Source: Phreatobacter sp.
Lineage (GTDB): Bacteria; Pseudomonadota; Alphaproteobacteria; Rhizobiales; Phreatobacteraceae
Assembly (NCBI RefSeq): GCF_022843985.1
Contig: NZ_JALHMP010000019.1
Coordinates: 26,058-90,057 of the forward strand
Direction of reading: 5' to 3'
DNA length: 64,000 bases
The translations under genes were made by a program, and so were the position numbers. Positions within the stretch are counted from its first letter, which is position 1. The number at the start of each line of letters is the position of its first letter. The notes under the pieces are model-generated. The model searched no databases, was not told the DNA's origin, and saw only the letters and a list, made by a program, of their open reading frames with translations. Positions 16,450 through 25,331 of this stretch are shown in pieces.

Positions 16450-16887
16450 ATGGACATCCCGTCCACACGACCGGCCGTCGGAACGAATTCTACCGGGCGG
16501 CCGGATCCCGTCCAGTACCGCGAAGCGGTGCGGACGGAATTGCCCCGCGCACAGCGGGTGACACAGCCTCCGTCGAACAGCGCCGGATCGGCGCTGGACG
16601 ATCGACGCCCTGGCGACGTCGCCGCGCGCGACGAGCGCATCCTCGCCGACCGCCGCGCCCGCATGGAGCGCATCGCCGACACGATCCGGGAATCGCTCCA
16701 GCGCCGGATCGAGAAGGACGAAGCCGCGGGACTTCTCGTCTATCGCACGGTCGACAAGGAGACCGGCGAGGTGGTGCGGCAATATCCCGACGAGATGGTG
16801 CTGAAGCTCAGGGCCTATGCACGCGAGATGGCGCGCAAGGAGGAGAACGAGGCGGCCGACACCCGGCGGGTCGAACGGGTCGCCTGA
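16450..16887 (+). CDS. FlaG-like flagellar protein
   Basis: A 145-residue protein with a disordered N-terminal half and a C-terminal domain. The sequence RIEKDEAAGLLVYRTVDKET, continuing GEVVRQYPDEMVLKLRAYARE, matches the beta-hairpin-plus-helix pattern of FlaG proteins (VDKETGEVIRQIP-type core). FlaG is reported to influence filament length or flagellin handling in several bacteria. An AGGGAG site lies 8 nt upstream. It stands alone between the flgI operon and an exporter, with an inverted repeat upstream and a terminator downstream, so it is probably its own transcription unit. Confidence 0.6.
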   Translation: MDIPSTRPAVGTNSTGRPDPVQYREAVRTELPRAQRVTQPPSNSAGSALDDRRPGDVAARDERILADRRARMERIADTIRESLQRRIEKDEAAGLLVYRTVDKETGEVVRQYPDEMVLKLRAYAREMARKEENEAADTRRVERVA

Positions 16888-16914
16888 CCCTCGCCGCACC
16901 CCTGACCACCACGA

Positions 16915-16937
16915 CCGCCCCGGAAGGGCGGCTTTTG
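16915..16937 (+). terminator. Terminator after the flaG-like gene
   Basis: Stem CCGCCC / GGGCGG with a 5-base loop, followed by CTTTTG, 28 bp past the stop codon. Confidence 0.65.
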
Positions 16938-16953
16938 GCGTTGCGGATCCAGG

Positions 16954-17817
16954 TTATCCACCGCCCCTGCGCGGGGCGAGCAGGATCAGGGTCACGCCGG
17001 CGAGGACCACCGCCGATCCCGCGATCATCCGCATGTCGAAACTGTCGCCGGTGATCAGCACGCCGAGACCGATGGCCATCAGCGGGCACATCAGCGTTAG
17101 CGTCGAGATGAGATTGGCCTCGTATTTCATGATCAGTTTGAAGAACAGGCTGTGCCCGAGAAGCGAGACGAACAGCGCCGTGTAGACGAGCGCCATGAGA
17201 AAGGGCCAGCCGGCATGCACCGCCCGCTCCAGTTGGTTCGTCTCCAGGGCCATCGAGCCGAAGGCGAGCGGGATCGACGAGGCGAACCCTACCCAGGCCT
17301 GGAACTGCAGCGGCTGCACATTGTGCATCTTCTTCATCAGCACGACGCCGAAGGCCGATGCGAAGGCGCTGCCGAGGACGAAGATCAGGCCGACCGAGAG
17401 CACGAAGCCCTGAGGATCGTACATGACGAGGACAGCGCCCGCGAAGGCGAGCGCGATACCGGTGCCGCGGCGCCAGTCGATCCGCTCGCCGAGCATGACC
17501 ACCGACAGGAGGGCGGTGATCGGCACGCCGAGCTGTGTCACCACCGCCGCGCTCGACGGCGTCGCCGTCATCAGGCCGATGGAAACGAGGCCAAATCCCC
17601 CCGCCCCCATCATCAAGCCGACCAGCGCGATGCGCCAGCGCGGCCGCGGCCAGGGCAGCAGCCAGGGCAGCGCCACCAGCAGCACCAGGACGAAGCGGAG
17701 CGAGGAGAACAGGAGCGGCGGAATGTCGAGATGAACGAGCGCCAGCTTCGTCACGATGAAATTGGTTGCCCAGATCAGGCAGACCAGCATCAGAAGGGCG
17801 AAGTCGCGCAGGAGCAT
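16954..17817 (-). CDS. EamA/DMT-family exporter
   Basis: A 287-residue inner-membrane transporter with about ten hydrophobic helices arranged as two EamA repeats. The first starts LLRDFALLMLVCLIWATNFIVTKLAL. The second holds FVLSVGLIFVLGSAFASAFGVVLMKKM and ends LITGDSFDMRMIAGSAVVLAGVTLILL. Relatives of the RhaT/YedA type export amino acids or other small metabolites, but the substrate cannot be read from sequence. It lies between flagellar genes and fumC without any operon link to the flagellum. Confidence 0.85.
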   Translation of the reverse strand: MLLRDFALLMLVCLIWATNFIVTKLALVHLDIPPLLFSSLRFVLVLLVALPWLLPWPRPRWRIALVGLMMGAGGFGLVSIGLMTATPSSAAVVTQLGVPITALLSVVMLGERIDWRRGTGIALAFAGAVLVMYDPQGFVLSVGLIFVLGSAFASAFGVVLMKKMHNVQPLQFQAWVGFASSIPLAFGSMALETNQLERAVHAGWPFLMALVYTALFVSLLGHSLFFKLIMKYEANLISTLTLMCPLMAIGLGVLITGDSFDMRMIAGSAVVLAGVTLILLAPRRGGG

Positions 17818-17911
17818 TCTCCCGCTTGCGACAGCACGGGCCCGGGCGCAACCGGCTGGGCCGCGCGGCAGTCATGCCGGGGCGCCGCCCCGCGGTCGGA
17901 TCCAGCCCGGA

Positions 17912-19303
17912 TCAGCCCGGCGCGATCATCTTGCGCGGGTCGACCAGACGGTCATAGTCCGCGGCGCTGACGAGGCCGGTCTTCAGCGCCTCCTCCCTCA
18001 GCGTCGTGCCGTTAGCGTGCGCGGTCTTGGCGATCTTCGCCGCCGCGTCGTAGCCGATCGTCGGGGCGAGCGCCGTCACCAGCATGAGCGAGCGCTCGAC
18101 ACCGGCGCGGATATTGTCCTCGCGCGGGACGATGCCGACGACGCAATGGTCGGTGAAGGAGACCGCGGCATCGGCCATCAGCCGCACCGATTGCAGGAAA
18201 TTATAGGCCATGACCGGGTTGAAGACGTTCAGCTCGAAATGGCCCTGGCTGCCGGCGAAGGTCAGCGCGGCATGATTGCCGAAGATCTGGACGCAGACCT
18301 GCGTCAGCGCCTCGCACTGGGTCGGATTGACCTTGCCCGGCATGATCGAGGAGCCCGGCTCGTTCTCCGGCAGCGCCAGTTCGCCGAGGCCGGCGCGCGG
18401 GCCCGAGCCGAGAAAGCGGATGTCGTTGGCGATCTTGAAGAGCGAGGCCGCCACCGTGTTGATCGCCCCGTGCGAGAAGACCATCGCGTCATGGGCGGCG
18501 AGCGCCTCGAACTTGTTCGGCGCCGAGGTGAACGGCAGGCCGGTGATCGCGGCGATCCGCTCGGCAACCGCAGTGGCGAAACCGACGGGGGCATTGAGCC
18601 CGGTGCCGACGGCGGTGCCGCCCTGTGCCAGTTCCATCAGCGCCGGCAGCGTCAGTTCGATCCGGGCGATGCCGTTCGCCACCTGCTGCGCGTAGCCGGA
18701 AAATTCCTGGCCCAGCGTCAGCGGCGTCGCGTCCTGGGTATGGGTGCGGCCGATCTTGATGATCTCCGTCCAGGCGCGCGCCTTGGCATCGAGGGCCGCA
18801 TGCAGATGGGTCAGGGCCGGCAGCAGGCGATGCACGATCTCCTCGGCACAGGCAACATGCATGGCGGTCGGAAAGGTGTCGTTCGACGACTGGCTCATAT
18901 TGACGTGGTCGTTGGGATGGACCGGTGTCTTGGAGCCCAGCGTCCCGCCGGCCATCTCGATGGCGCGGTTGGAGATCACCTCGTTGGCGTTCATGTTCGA
19001 CTGTGTGCCAGAGCCGGTCTGCCAAACCACCAGCGGGAAATGGTCGTCGAGCCGGCCGTCGATCACCTCCTGCGCCGCGGCGACGATCGTCGCGCCGATC
19101 GCCGGGTCGAGCCGGCCGAGTGCCATGTTGGTCTCGGCGGCCGCCCGCTTGACGATGCCGAGCGCCCGCACGATGGCCGCCGGCTGCTTTTCCAAGCCGA
19201 TCCGGAAATTGCCGAGGGAGCGCTGCGCCTGGGCTCCCCAGTAGCGGTCGGACGCAACGGCGATGGGGCCGAACGTGTCGGTTTCGATGCGGGTTTTCGC
19301 CAT
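17912..19303 (-). CDS. fumC: Class II fumarate hydratase
   Basis: A 463-residue cytosolic enzyme of the citric acid cycle that interconverts fumarate and malate without an iron-sulfur cluster. Diagnostic segments are [43 protein letters not shown] (substrate site), [22 protein letters not shown] and the superfamily signature [17 protein letters not shown] with the catalytic serine. It also has the FumC-specific tail. A GGAG site lies 8 nt before the ATG. It is divergent from the flagellin gene, so the 323-bp gap between them is shared; the sites found in it look flagellar. Confidence 0.97.
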   Translation of the reverse strand: MAKTRIETDTFGPIAVASDRYWGAQAQRSLGNFRIGLEKQPAAIVRALGIVKRAAAETNMALGRLDPAIGATIVAAAQEVIDGRLDDHFPLVVWQTGSGTQSNMNANEVISNRAIEMAGGTLGSKTPVHPNDHVNMSQSSNDTFPTAMHVACAEEIVHRLLPALTHLHAALDAKARAWTEIIKIGRTHTQDATPLTLGQEFSGYAQQVANGIARIELTLPALMELAQGGTAVGTGLNAPVGFATAVAERIAAITGLPFTSAPNKFEALAAHDAMVFSHGAINTVAASLFKIANDIRFLGSGPRAGLGELALPENEPGSSIMPGKVNPTQCEALTQVCVQIFGNHAALTFAGSQGHFELNVFNPVMAYNFLQSVRLMADAAVSFTDHCVVGIVPREDNIRAGVERSLMLVTALAPTIGYDAAAKIAKTAHANGTTLREEALKTGLVSAADYDRLVDPRKMIAPG

Positions 19304-19449
19304 GAATCGGTCTCCGGAGGCCGTCCGGCGGGGGGACGGGCCATCGACGTCGCGGGGAGCCCGCGCGGTCTCGATACGCCTCCGGGATAGACCCGAAGCA
19401 CGCGGCGCGCAATCGGGCAGGACATGGCGCGGCAGGCCCCCGCCCCACC

Positions 19450-19464
19450 CGGCAATTCCTGCCG
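19450..19464. promoter_or_regulatory. FlbD-like dyad upstream of flagellin
   Basis: The sequence is CGGCA-ATTCC-TGCCG, third of the four copies. It lies about 170 bp before the flagellin ATG. No good sigma-54 element was found at the expected distance downstream, unlike at the other three sites. Confidence 0.55.
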
Positions 19465-19548
19465 GTTAACTCTTGCCGTGTCGCACAGGCCACAGGGACC
19501 TGAGCCAACCCCTTTAAATCGCGCGCGATTTTGGTTTCGAGACGAAAA

Positions 19549-19563
19549 TTAACTTTTGATTAG
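19549..19563. promoter_or_regulatory. CtrA-like site upstream of flagellin
   Basis: The sequence is TTAA-CTTTTGA-TTAG, with 7-bp spacing and one mismatch from TTAA-N7-TTAA. It lies 64 bp before the flagellin ATG in an AT-rich patch, a plausible promoter position. Confidence 0.5.
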
Positions 19564-19626
19564 GGTTAACGCGGCAGGGTGCGTCAAAGGCCCGTGAGAA
19601 TCGTCGGGCCCGGCCGAGGACCACCC

Positions 19627-20847
19627 ATGAGCGACATCGTCCTTTCAAAAGGCATTCGCGGCAATCTTCTCTCGCTGATGAGCACCGCCGACCTGCGTGA
19701 CCGCACCCAGTTTCGGCTCTCCACCGGCAAGAAGGTGAACTCCGCGCTGGACAATCCCGGCAACTTCTTCTCCGCCGCGATGCTCAATTCGCGCGCCACC
19801 GACATCACCAACCTGCTCGATGGCATCGGCACCGCGATCAAGACCCTGGAAGCGGCCGACAACGGCATCCGCTCCATCGTCCGCGTCGTCGAAAACGCCC
19901 AGGCCCTGGCCCGTCAGGCCCAGGGATCGGCCGCCACCACCGCCCGTCTCGGTGGCGTCCTGCCTGTGGTCAACGGCGCCCAGGGCGCCATGACCATGAC
20001 CACACCGCTTACCAGCCTCGGATTCTCCAATACCGAGACCATCACCATCAACACCGGAACCAACCGCTCGACGACCCTGACGATCGGCGCCGGCATGACG
20101 GTTGGCGACCTCATCAACGCCGTCAACGACAACACGTCGGAAGCAACGGCCAGCGGCGTCGGCGTGACCGTCGGCACCGCGGCCGGCGCCGATGCGCGGG
20201 CCCTGCTCTCTCCCGATGGCCGCCTCGTTCTCGAATCCGTCGGCACCCAGCCGATCACCCTCTCCTCGTCCAATGCCGGCACCGCCCTCACGAATATGGG
20301 CTTCGGCCTGAACGACCGGACCAAACCCGCCGGCGAGCTCAATGTCACCCGCTCGAACATCGCCGCCCAGTTTTCCGAACTGCGCCGCCAGATCGATCAG
20401 TTGGCCAAGGATTCCGGCTTCAACGGCGTCAATCTTCTGAACGCCGACACTCTCCAGGCCATGTTCAACGAGCGGCAGACCTCGTCGCTGACGATCACCG
20501 GCGTGCGGTTCTCGGTCAACGAGGACCTGGCGATCGGCGACCAGATGAACAACTTCCAGACCGATCGCGACATTAACGTCGCCATGGCCGACCTGTCCCA
20601 GGCCATGGCGCGGCTGCGCTCGCAGTCGAGCGCCTTCGGCTCCAACCTGGCCCTGGTGCAGATCCGCCAGAAATTCACCCAGGAAATGGCCAACACGCTG
20701 AAGACCGGCGCCGACAACCTGGTGCTGGCCGACATGAACGAGGAAGGCGCCAACATGCTCGCCCTCCAGACCCGCCAGCAGCTCTCCACCCAGGCCCTGT
20801 CGCTCGCGAACCAGGCCGACCAGAGCGTCCTCAGCCTGTTCGGCTAA
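19627..20847 (+). CDS. Flagellin
   Basis: A 406-residue filament protein. The N-terminal D0/D1 helices are present (KGIRGNLLSLMSTADLRDRTQFRLSTGKKVNSALDNPGNFFSAAMLNSRA, spread over the first 65 residues; GIGTAIKTLEAADNGIRSI). So is the C-terminal D1/D0 pair (FTQEMANTLKTGADNLVLADMNEEGANMLALQTRQQLSTQALSLANQADQSVLSLFG, in parts). The central roughly 190 residues are threonine- and glycine-rich and variable, the surface-exposed region. GAGGA lies 6 nt upstream of the ATG. It is followed by flbT and flaF, which in related bacteria tune flagellin translation and secretion. Whether other flagellin copies exist cannot be seen here. Confidence 0.95.
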   Translation: MSDIVLSKGIRGNLLSLMSTADLRDRTQFRLSTGKKVNSALDNPGNFFSAAMLNSRATDITNLLDGIGTAIKTLEAADNGIRSIVRVVENAQALARQAQGSAATTARLGGVLPVVNGAQGAMTMTTPLTSLGFSNTETITINTGTNRSTTLTIGAGMTVGDLINAVNDNTSEATASGVGVTVGTAAGADARALLSPDGRLVLESVGTQPITLSSSNAGTALTNMGFGLNDRTKPAGELNVTRSNIAAQFSELRRQIDQLAKDSGFNGVNLLNADTLQAMFNERQTSSLTITGVRFSVNEDLAIGDQMNNFQTDRDINVAMADLSQAMARLRSQSSAFGSNLALVQIRQKFTQEMANTLKTGADNLVLADMNEEGANMLALQTRQQLSTQALSLANQADQSVLSLFG

Positions 20848-20976
20848 GGGGGTTGAAGGGCCGAGGCCGCGCCGCGTGATCAACAGGAACCGGAGGACGC
20901 CGCTGCTCGGGAAGGTCATGCCATCGCGGGCGCATGTGCTAGCATCTCGCGTTGACGAATCGTGCGGAGGCTCGGG

Positions 20977-21390
20977 ATGGCGCTCAAGGTCGAATTGAAG
21001 CCCGGCGAGAAGTTCATTCTCGGCGACAGCGTCATTGTCAATGACGACCAGCGCACCCGGCTGACCATCGAGGGCGAGGCGCCGATCCTGCGCGAGAAGG
21101 ACGTCATGACGGTGGAAGCCGCCGACACGCCCTGCAAGAAGATCTATCTCCTCGTCCAGCTGATGTACCTGTCCCGCGATCCCGGCCGTCATCACAAGAT
21201 GTATTTCGACCTGGTCAACGACGTGGTGAAGGCGGCCCCCTCCACTCTCGGCTTCATCGACGACATCAACAATCACATATTAACCGGTTCGCTGTACAAA
21301 GCTCTAAAGGCCACGAAGGGCCTGATCGAGTACGAAGGGACTCTGTTGGGTCATGCATCACGGAGCAGCGGCGTACGCGTCGACCGCTAA
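20977..21390 (+). CDS. flbT: Flagellin post-transcriptional regulator FlbT
   Basis: A 137-residue FlbT, which in Caulobacter and rhizobia binds the flagellin mRNA leader and controls its stability or translation according to hook assembly. Conserved segments are LKVELKPGEKFILGDSVIVNDDQRTRLTIEGEAPILREKDVM (read across residues 3-45), CKKIYLLVQLMYL and a C-terminal helix with INNHILTGSLYKALKATKGLIEYE. The ATG at 20977 has GGAGG 6 nt upstream; a start five codons earlier is disfavoured. flaF begins inside its last codons. Confidence 0.95.
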   Translation: MALKVELKPGEKFILGDSVIVNDDQRTRLTIEGEAPILREKDVMTVEAADTPCKKIYLLVQLMYLSRDPGRHHKMYFDLVNDVVKAAPSTLGFIDDINNHILTGSLYKALKATKGLIEYEGTLLGHASRSSGVRVDR

Positions 21391-21724
21391 GGTCACGGCA
21401 ACAACGAACCCGCGCGATCTGGAGGCGAGCCTGCTCCTGAGGGCGGCGGCCAGACTGCAGTCGGTGAAGGACAATTGGGACACCGGAAAGGCCGAGCTCG
21501 GCCCGGCCCTTGCCTATAACCGCAAGCTCTGGACGATCCTGTCGACCTCGGCGACCCAGCCCGACAACCCGCTGCCGCTGCCGATCAAGAACAACATCGC
21601 CAATCTCGGCCTGTTCATCTTCCAGCGCACCATCGACATCGAGATCGCGCCGGCGCCCGAGAAGCTTGGAATTCTCGTCACCATCAATTCGAACATCGCC
21701 GCGGGCCTCGCCGGCCGCGGCTGA
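21353..21724 (+). CDS. flaF: Flagellin regulator/chaperone FlaF
   Basis: A 123-residue FlaF. In Alphaproteobacteria FlaF works with FlbT and flagellin, promoting flagellin synthesis and secretion. Diagnostic stretches are YASTAKVTATTNPRDLEASLLLRAAARLQ, then ALAYNRKLWTILSTSATQPDNPLPLPIKNNIANLGLFIFQRTID, read in parts. The ATG lies 38 nt inside the 3' end of flbT, in a different frame, indicating coupled translation. A strong hairpin follows the stop, shared with the convergent flgL. Confidence 0.93.
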   Translation: MHHGAAAYASTAKVTATTNPRDLEASLLLRAAARLQSVKDNWDTGKAELGPALAYNRKLWTILSTSATQPDNPLPLPIKNNIANLGLFIFQRTIDIEIAPAPEKLGILVTINSNIAAGLAGRG

Positions 21725-21742
21725 GGCAGGCCGCCTGGCCGC

Positions 21743-21786
21743 ACGCAAAAAGGGGCGCAACCGCTGATGGCTGCGCCCTTTTGCGT
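21743..21786. terminator. Bidirectional terminator between flaF and flgL
   Basis: A long stem whose outer arms are ACGCAAAA (21743-21750) and TTTTGCGT (21779-21786), with GGGCGCA / TGCGCCC inside. A-run and T-run flank the GC stem, so it can act in both directions between the convergent flaF and flgL. Confidence 0.85.
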
Positions 21787-21811
21787 GGGGGCGGGGATGC
21801 GGCGCCGTTTC

Positions 21812-23395
21812 TTACATATAGTTGACGATGGTGAGCTTGGAGAGCATCGAGCTCGTCTGGTAGCTCGCCTGCAGATTCGTCTGCAGCGCCAGGATCTGCA
21901 CTGTGACGTCATTATCGTCGACGCCCTCGATGTCGGCGAGCAGCCCGCCGAGCATGGCGCGGCGGTCGCTGTGGCGGGTCTTGGCGGAATCGGCGGCAGT
22001 GTTGGCGGCGGCGATCTCGATCTGGATCGACTGTACCGTCTGGCTGGCCTTGTCCATGCTGAGGCCGGAAACGACCCGCGGCGTCAGCGCCTGAAAGCGC
22101 TCGAGCCCGTTCGGATCGCTTTCGCTGAAGCGCAGCGAACTCGCCACCGCCATGTATTGGACCGCGGTGCGCAGCGCTTCCTCGTCGGCGCGCACGCCGT
22201 AGAAGACCGCCTGCGAATTGTCGACTTCGGCGGAGGCGGTGGCGCGGGGGTTCGGCGAGACCCGGTCCCCCTGGTACCAGCGCACGGTGCGGGCCTCGGC
22301 ATTCTGCGGCGTGTCATAGGCGATGGCATCGGCCATGGTCCCGGACACGCCCGCCACCAGCCGCTTCGGCACGCCCGGCTCAATCGCCGGCGGGCCGACC
22401 AGGGCCGCGGCCTGCGTCTCGCCATGGAAGAAATCGTCGCCGGCCTTCACGGCCGAGGCGGCGGCGAGCTTCGTGCCGACCATCCGGCTGACCTGCGTGC
22501 CGAGCGCGGCCCGCAGATTGTTCAGCGTGTCGGCCGAGGTGGCGCCGACCCGGAACTGGTCGGGCGCGACCAGTTGCGCATCCGCCGCGACCGCGGTCAG
22601 GGTCAGGTTCTCGATGCTGCCGTCCGGCAGGGTGAAGCCGATGGTGAGGGACTGGTTCGGCGCGGCATTGCCGGCGCCCGCAGCAATGGAAACCGAGGCG
22701 GGCGGACCCGCTGTCCGCGTCGCCGTCAGGCCGTCCACCGCGCCCGAGACGAGGCCGACCTTCAGCCCGAACGCATGGGTGCCGTCTTCGGCCAGCGTCA
22801 CGGGCTGCGTCCCCGTCGCCGAGAGGGTCAGCCGGCCGGTGGCGGCCGGGTTGCTCTCCGGATTGGCGGAGGCGACACCAAGATCGGCCTGCATTCTCTG
22901 CAGCAGGACGGTCTTGAACCCGTCCTTGGAATTGTCACCGCTGAGGAAGATCGAGGGATCGAGCACTGGCGGCGTCGCCGACTTGCGGCCGCCGAAGACA
23001 TAGCGGGTCCCGTCGTTGGCATTGAGCATGGAGACGACAGCATTCAGCCCGTCGCCGGCGGCGACCTGGCCGATGGTGCGACCCGAGGAGAGCTTGTACT
23101 CATTCGGCTGGAACGACGTCTTGGTCGAGGAGACCGTCTTGGCGATCCCGGTCAGCGAGGTGTCGATGATCGAGATGCGCGTGGTCACCAGGGAGATGCT
23201 TTGCTGCCAGGCATCGATCTGGCTCATCGATGCACGAAAGGCGAGCGAGAAACCGCGCTCGGGGCCGAGGCCTCCGTAAGTTTCCGACTTCTTGCCGGAG
23301 CCGAGCTGCCGCTGCAGATCGGACAACTGGGCCTTCATACGCATGAAGTCGCTGGCATTCAGGCCGGACAGGATCCCTGCGGTACGGATGGACAT
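21812..23395 (-). CDS. flgL: Hook-filament junction protein FlgL
   Basis: A 527-residue hook-associated protein 3, which links the hook to the filament. The flagellin-like N terminus is present (AGILSGLNASDFMRMKAQLSDLQRQLGSGKK) and the closing C-terminal helix region ends LQTNLQASYQTSSMLSKLTIVNYM. The middle carries an inserted beta-rich, alanine/threonine-rich region, making it longer than enteric FlgL (about 317 residues) but usual for rhizobial forms. It is the last gene of flgE-flgK-flgL, 8 bp after flgK, and ends at the terminator shared with flaF. Confidence 0.93.
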   Translation of the reverse strand: MSIRTAGILSGLNASDFMRMKAQLSDLQRQLGSGKKSETYGGLGPERGFSLAFRASMSQIDAWQQSISLVTTRISIIDTSLTGIAKTVSSTKTSFQPNEYKLSSGRTIGQVAAGDGLNAVVSMLNANDGTRYVFGGRKSATPPVLDPSIFLSGDNSKDGFKTVLLQRMQADLGVASANPESNPAATGRLTLSATGTQPVTLAEDGTHAFGLKVGLVSGAVDGLTATRTAGPPASVSIAAGAGNAAPNQSLTIGFTLPDGSIENLTLTAVAADAQLVAPDQFRVGATSADTLNNLRAALGTQVSRMVGTKLAAASAVKAGDDFFHGETQAAALVGPPAIEPGVPKRLVAGVSGTMADAIAYDTPQNAEARTVRWYQGDRVSPNPRATASAEVDNSQAVFYGVRADEEALRTAVQYMAVASSLRFSESDPNGLERFQALTPRVVSGLSMDKASQTVQSIQIEIAAANTAADSAKTRHSDRRAMLGGLLADIEGVDDNDVTVQILALQTNLQASYQTSSMLSKLTIVNYM

Positions 23396-23403
23396 GATGC
23401 CCC

Positions 23404-25296
23404 TTACATTCTCTGGAGAGATTCCAGCATCTCGCGGACGGCGCTCATGACACGCGCATTGGCGCCGTAAGCCGTCTGGAGCTGGATCAGGAGCGTCATC
23501 TCATTGTCGATATTGACCGCCGCCACGCTGTCGAACCGCGCTTGCAGCTGCGTGACCACGGCCTCCTGGCCTTGCGAGACCTGCAAGGCGCTGGCGGCGT
23601 CGTTGGTCTGAGTGACGATGACGGAGCGCGCATAGGACAGCACCGAGCCCTGGAAGGGGTTCGACGTCGTGCCGAGGCCACCGGCCGGGGCGAAGTAGCG
23701 TTCGGTATTGGCCAAGGCGGCAACAAGGAAGGAGGGGCGCGTCTCGTCCGATTCCAGCGTCGTCGGACTGATCTTCACCAGCGCGCTGGGATCGGCCTTG
23801 AGGGCAGCGTTGACATCGATACGGGCGGCGAAGCCGACATACTGAGACCTGGAAGCTGTGACCTGATTGCTGTAGAGACCGCCGGCCCCTGCGGGGTCGG
23901 TGAAGAAGGGCATAGCGCTGCCACCGTCGGCCAACGTGCGCGCCGTGACATTGGCGGCGGCCCGACCAACCCTGGCGCCGCCGGCGACGGTCGGATCGGC
24001 GAGGACCCTCAGATTGCCGCCATTGACCGAGATGGCGAAGGCGCCGGCGGGAGCGCCGGCCCCCGCGGCCCAGGTGTCGATCGCCGCCTGAATCTGGGTT
24101 GCATGGGCTGCCGACGAAGTTCCGGTGAGGCGGAAAACGATGTCGTTGGGGTCGGCGGTCATGGGATCGGACATCGGCAAGGTCGTGTCATCGACCCGCT
24201 TGAAGGTGATCTTCTGCGTGACGCCGTTGGCCGTCAGTTCGAGGGATACCGTATCGCCGTCAACAAGGCCGCTGCGCAGCGCGGTGTCGAAGCCGGTCGT
24301 CGGCCCCGGCCCAGCCACGGTGACGGGCGTCGAGGTGGATGTGTTGCCGAGCGCCTCGGCCAGGGTGGCGGCGATCTGGTCAAGCTGCGCCTGGGTCGCC
24401 GGAAGGTCCTTGTCGCGCAGTTCGATCAGCGCGGCGATCCTTCCCGACGTGAACACGCCGGCAGCGATCAGGTCGATGGTGCCTGACGTGGTGCTGGCCG
24501 TGATGGTACCGACGGTGCGCTTGGCGGGATCCTTGTCATAGACGTTGGTCGGCCCGATGATGTCGCGGGCATCGAAGGACAGCTCCGAGCGGCTGGTCGA
24601 CAGCAGCACGAAGCCCGCCCCGCCATAAAGCTGCACCGCGCCGCTGTCGTCATAGACGGTGCGGACCTGCACATAGTCGGCAATCTCCGCCACCATGGCG
24701 TCGCGCTGGTCGAGGAGGCCGACGCGGCTCTCGTCGGTGAAGGCCACGGACAGGCGGCTGTTGATCTTCGACAGGTCGGTCAGCAGCGTGTTGAGGCGAA
24801 CGGTGGCATCGGCGAGGCCGCTCTCCGCATCGAGGCGCATGTCCTGCGTCGTGCTCGACAGGCTGCGCAGCGTCTGCGTGACGACGGTGGCGGAATTGAT
24901 GACGCCGGCCCGGGCCGTGTCGCTCTCCGGCGAGGTCAGCAGCGTCTGGAACGAGGACGAGAAGGTGTTCAGCACCGTATCGAGGGCGCGTGCCGAGCCG
25001 GGCGCGCCCATCATCTGGTCGAGCCGCGACAGGAATTGCGAACGTGTCGACGCATAGCCGGCATTGGAGCGTTCGCCGACAAGCTGGCGCTGCACAAAGG
25101 CGTCATATTCGCGCCGGATCGAGCCGACCTTGACGCCGGCGATCTGGTCGCCGGCAAGCGCATCGACCGGATCGATCAGCTTGCGGGTATAGCTGGGGTT
25201 CCCTGCATTGGCGATGTTGGCGCTGGTCAGCGCCGTCGCTGTCGAGGTGAACCGCAGTCCCGAGAGCGAATTGCTCAGCGCGCTGGTCAAAGTCAT
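23404..25296 (-). CDS. flgK: Hook-associated protein FlgK
   Basis: A 630-residue hook-associated protein 1. The N terminus carries LTSALSNSLSGLRFTSTATALTSANIANAGNPSYTRKLI, read in parts, containing the rod/hook motif (ANIANAGNPSYTR). A helical D1 region follows (RSQFLSRLDQMMGAPGSARALDTVLNTFSSSFQTLLTSP in part), then a long variable middle. The C terminus has VNIDNEMTLLIQLQTAYGANARVMSAVREMLESLQRM, the FlgK closing motif. It follows flgE by about 35 bp and is followed by flgL. Confidence 0.94.
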   Translation of the reverse strand: MTLTSALSNSLSGLRFTSTATALTSANIANAGNPSYTRKLIDPVDALAGDQIAGVKVGSIRREYDAFVQRQLVGERSNAGYASTRSQFLSRLDQMMGAPGSARALDTVLNTFSSSFQTLLTSPESDTARAGVINSATVVTQTLRSLSSTTQDMRLDAESGLADATVRLNTLLTDLSKINSRLSVAFTDESRVGLLDQRDAMVAEIADYVQVRTVYDDSGAVQLYGGAGFVLLSTSRSELSFDARDIIGPTNVYDKDPAKRTVGTITASTTSGTIDLIAAGVFTSGRIAALIELRDKDLPATQAQLDQIAATLAEALGNTSTSTPVTVAGPGPTTGFDTALRSGLVDGDTVSLELTANGVTQKITFKRVDDTTLPMSDPMTADPNDIVFRLTGTSSAAHATQIQAAIDTWAAGAGAPAGAFAISVNGGNLRVLADPTVAGGARVGRAAANVTARTLADGGSAMPFFTDPAGAGGLYSNQVTASRSQYVGFAARIDVNAALKADPSALVKISPTTLESDETRPSFLVAALANTERYFAPAGGLGTTSNPFQGSVLSYARSVIVTQTNDAASALQVSQGQEAVVTQLQARFDSVAAVNIDNEMTLLIQLQTAYGANARVMSAVREMLESLQRM

Positions 25297-25331
25297 GCCC
25301 GGTCACTCCTTGCCGTGCGTCACGATCCGCG

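Noticed and set aside
17756..19390. 544-codon frame opposite fumC
   Set aside because: It is antisense to an enzyme with complete catalytic motifs; its composition (Arg, Asp, Gly, His rich) is that of a shadow frame.
19570..19595. Possible sigma-54 element for flagellin (GG at 19578, GC at 19590)
   Set aside because: Spacing is right, but the surrounding bases match the consensus poorly; not better than chance.
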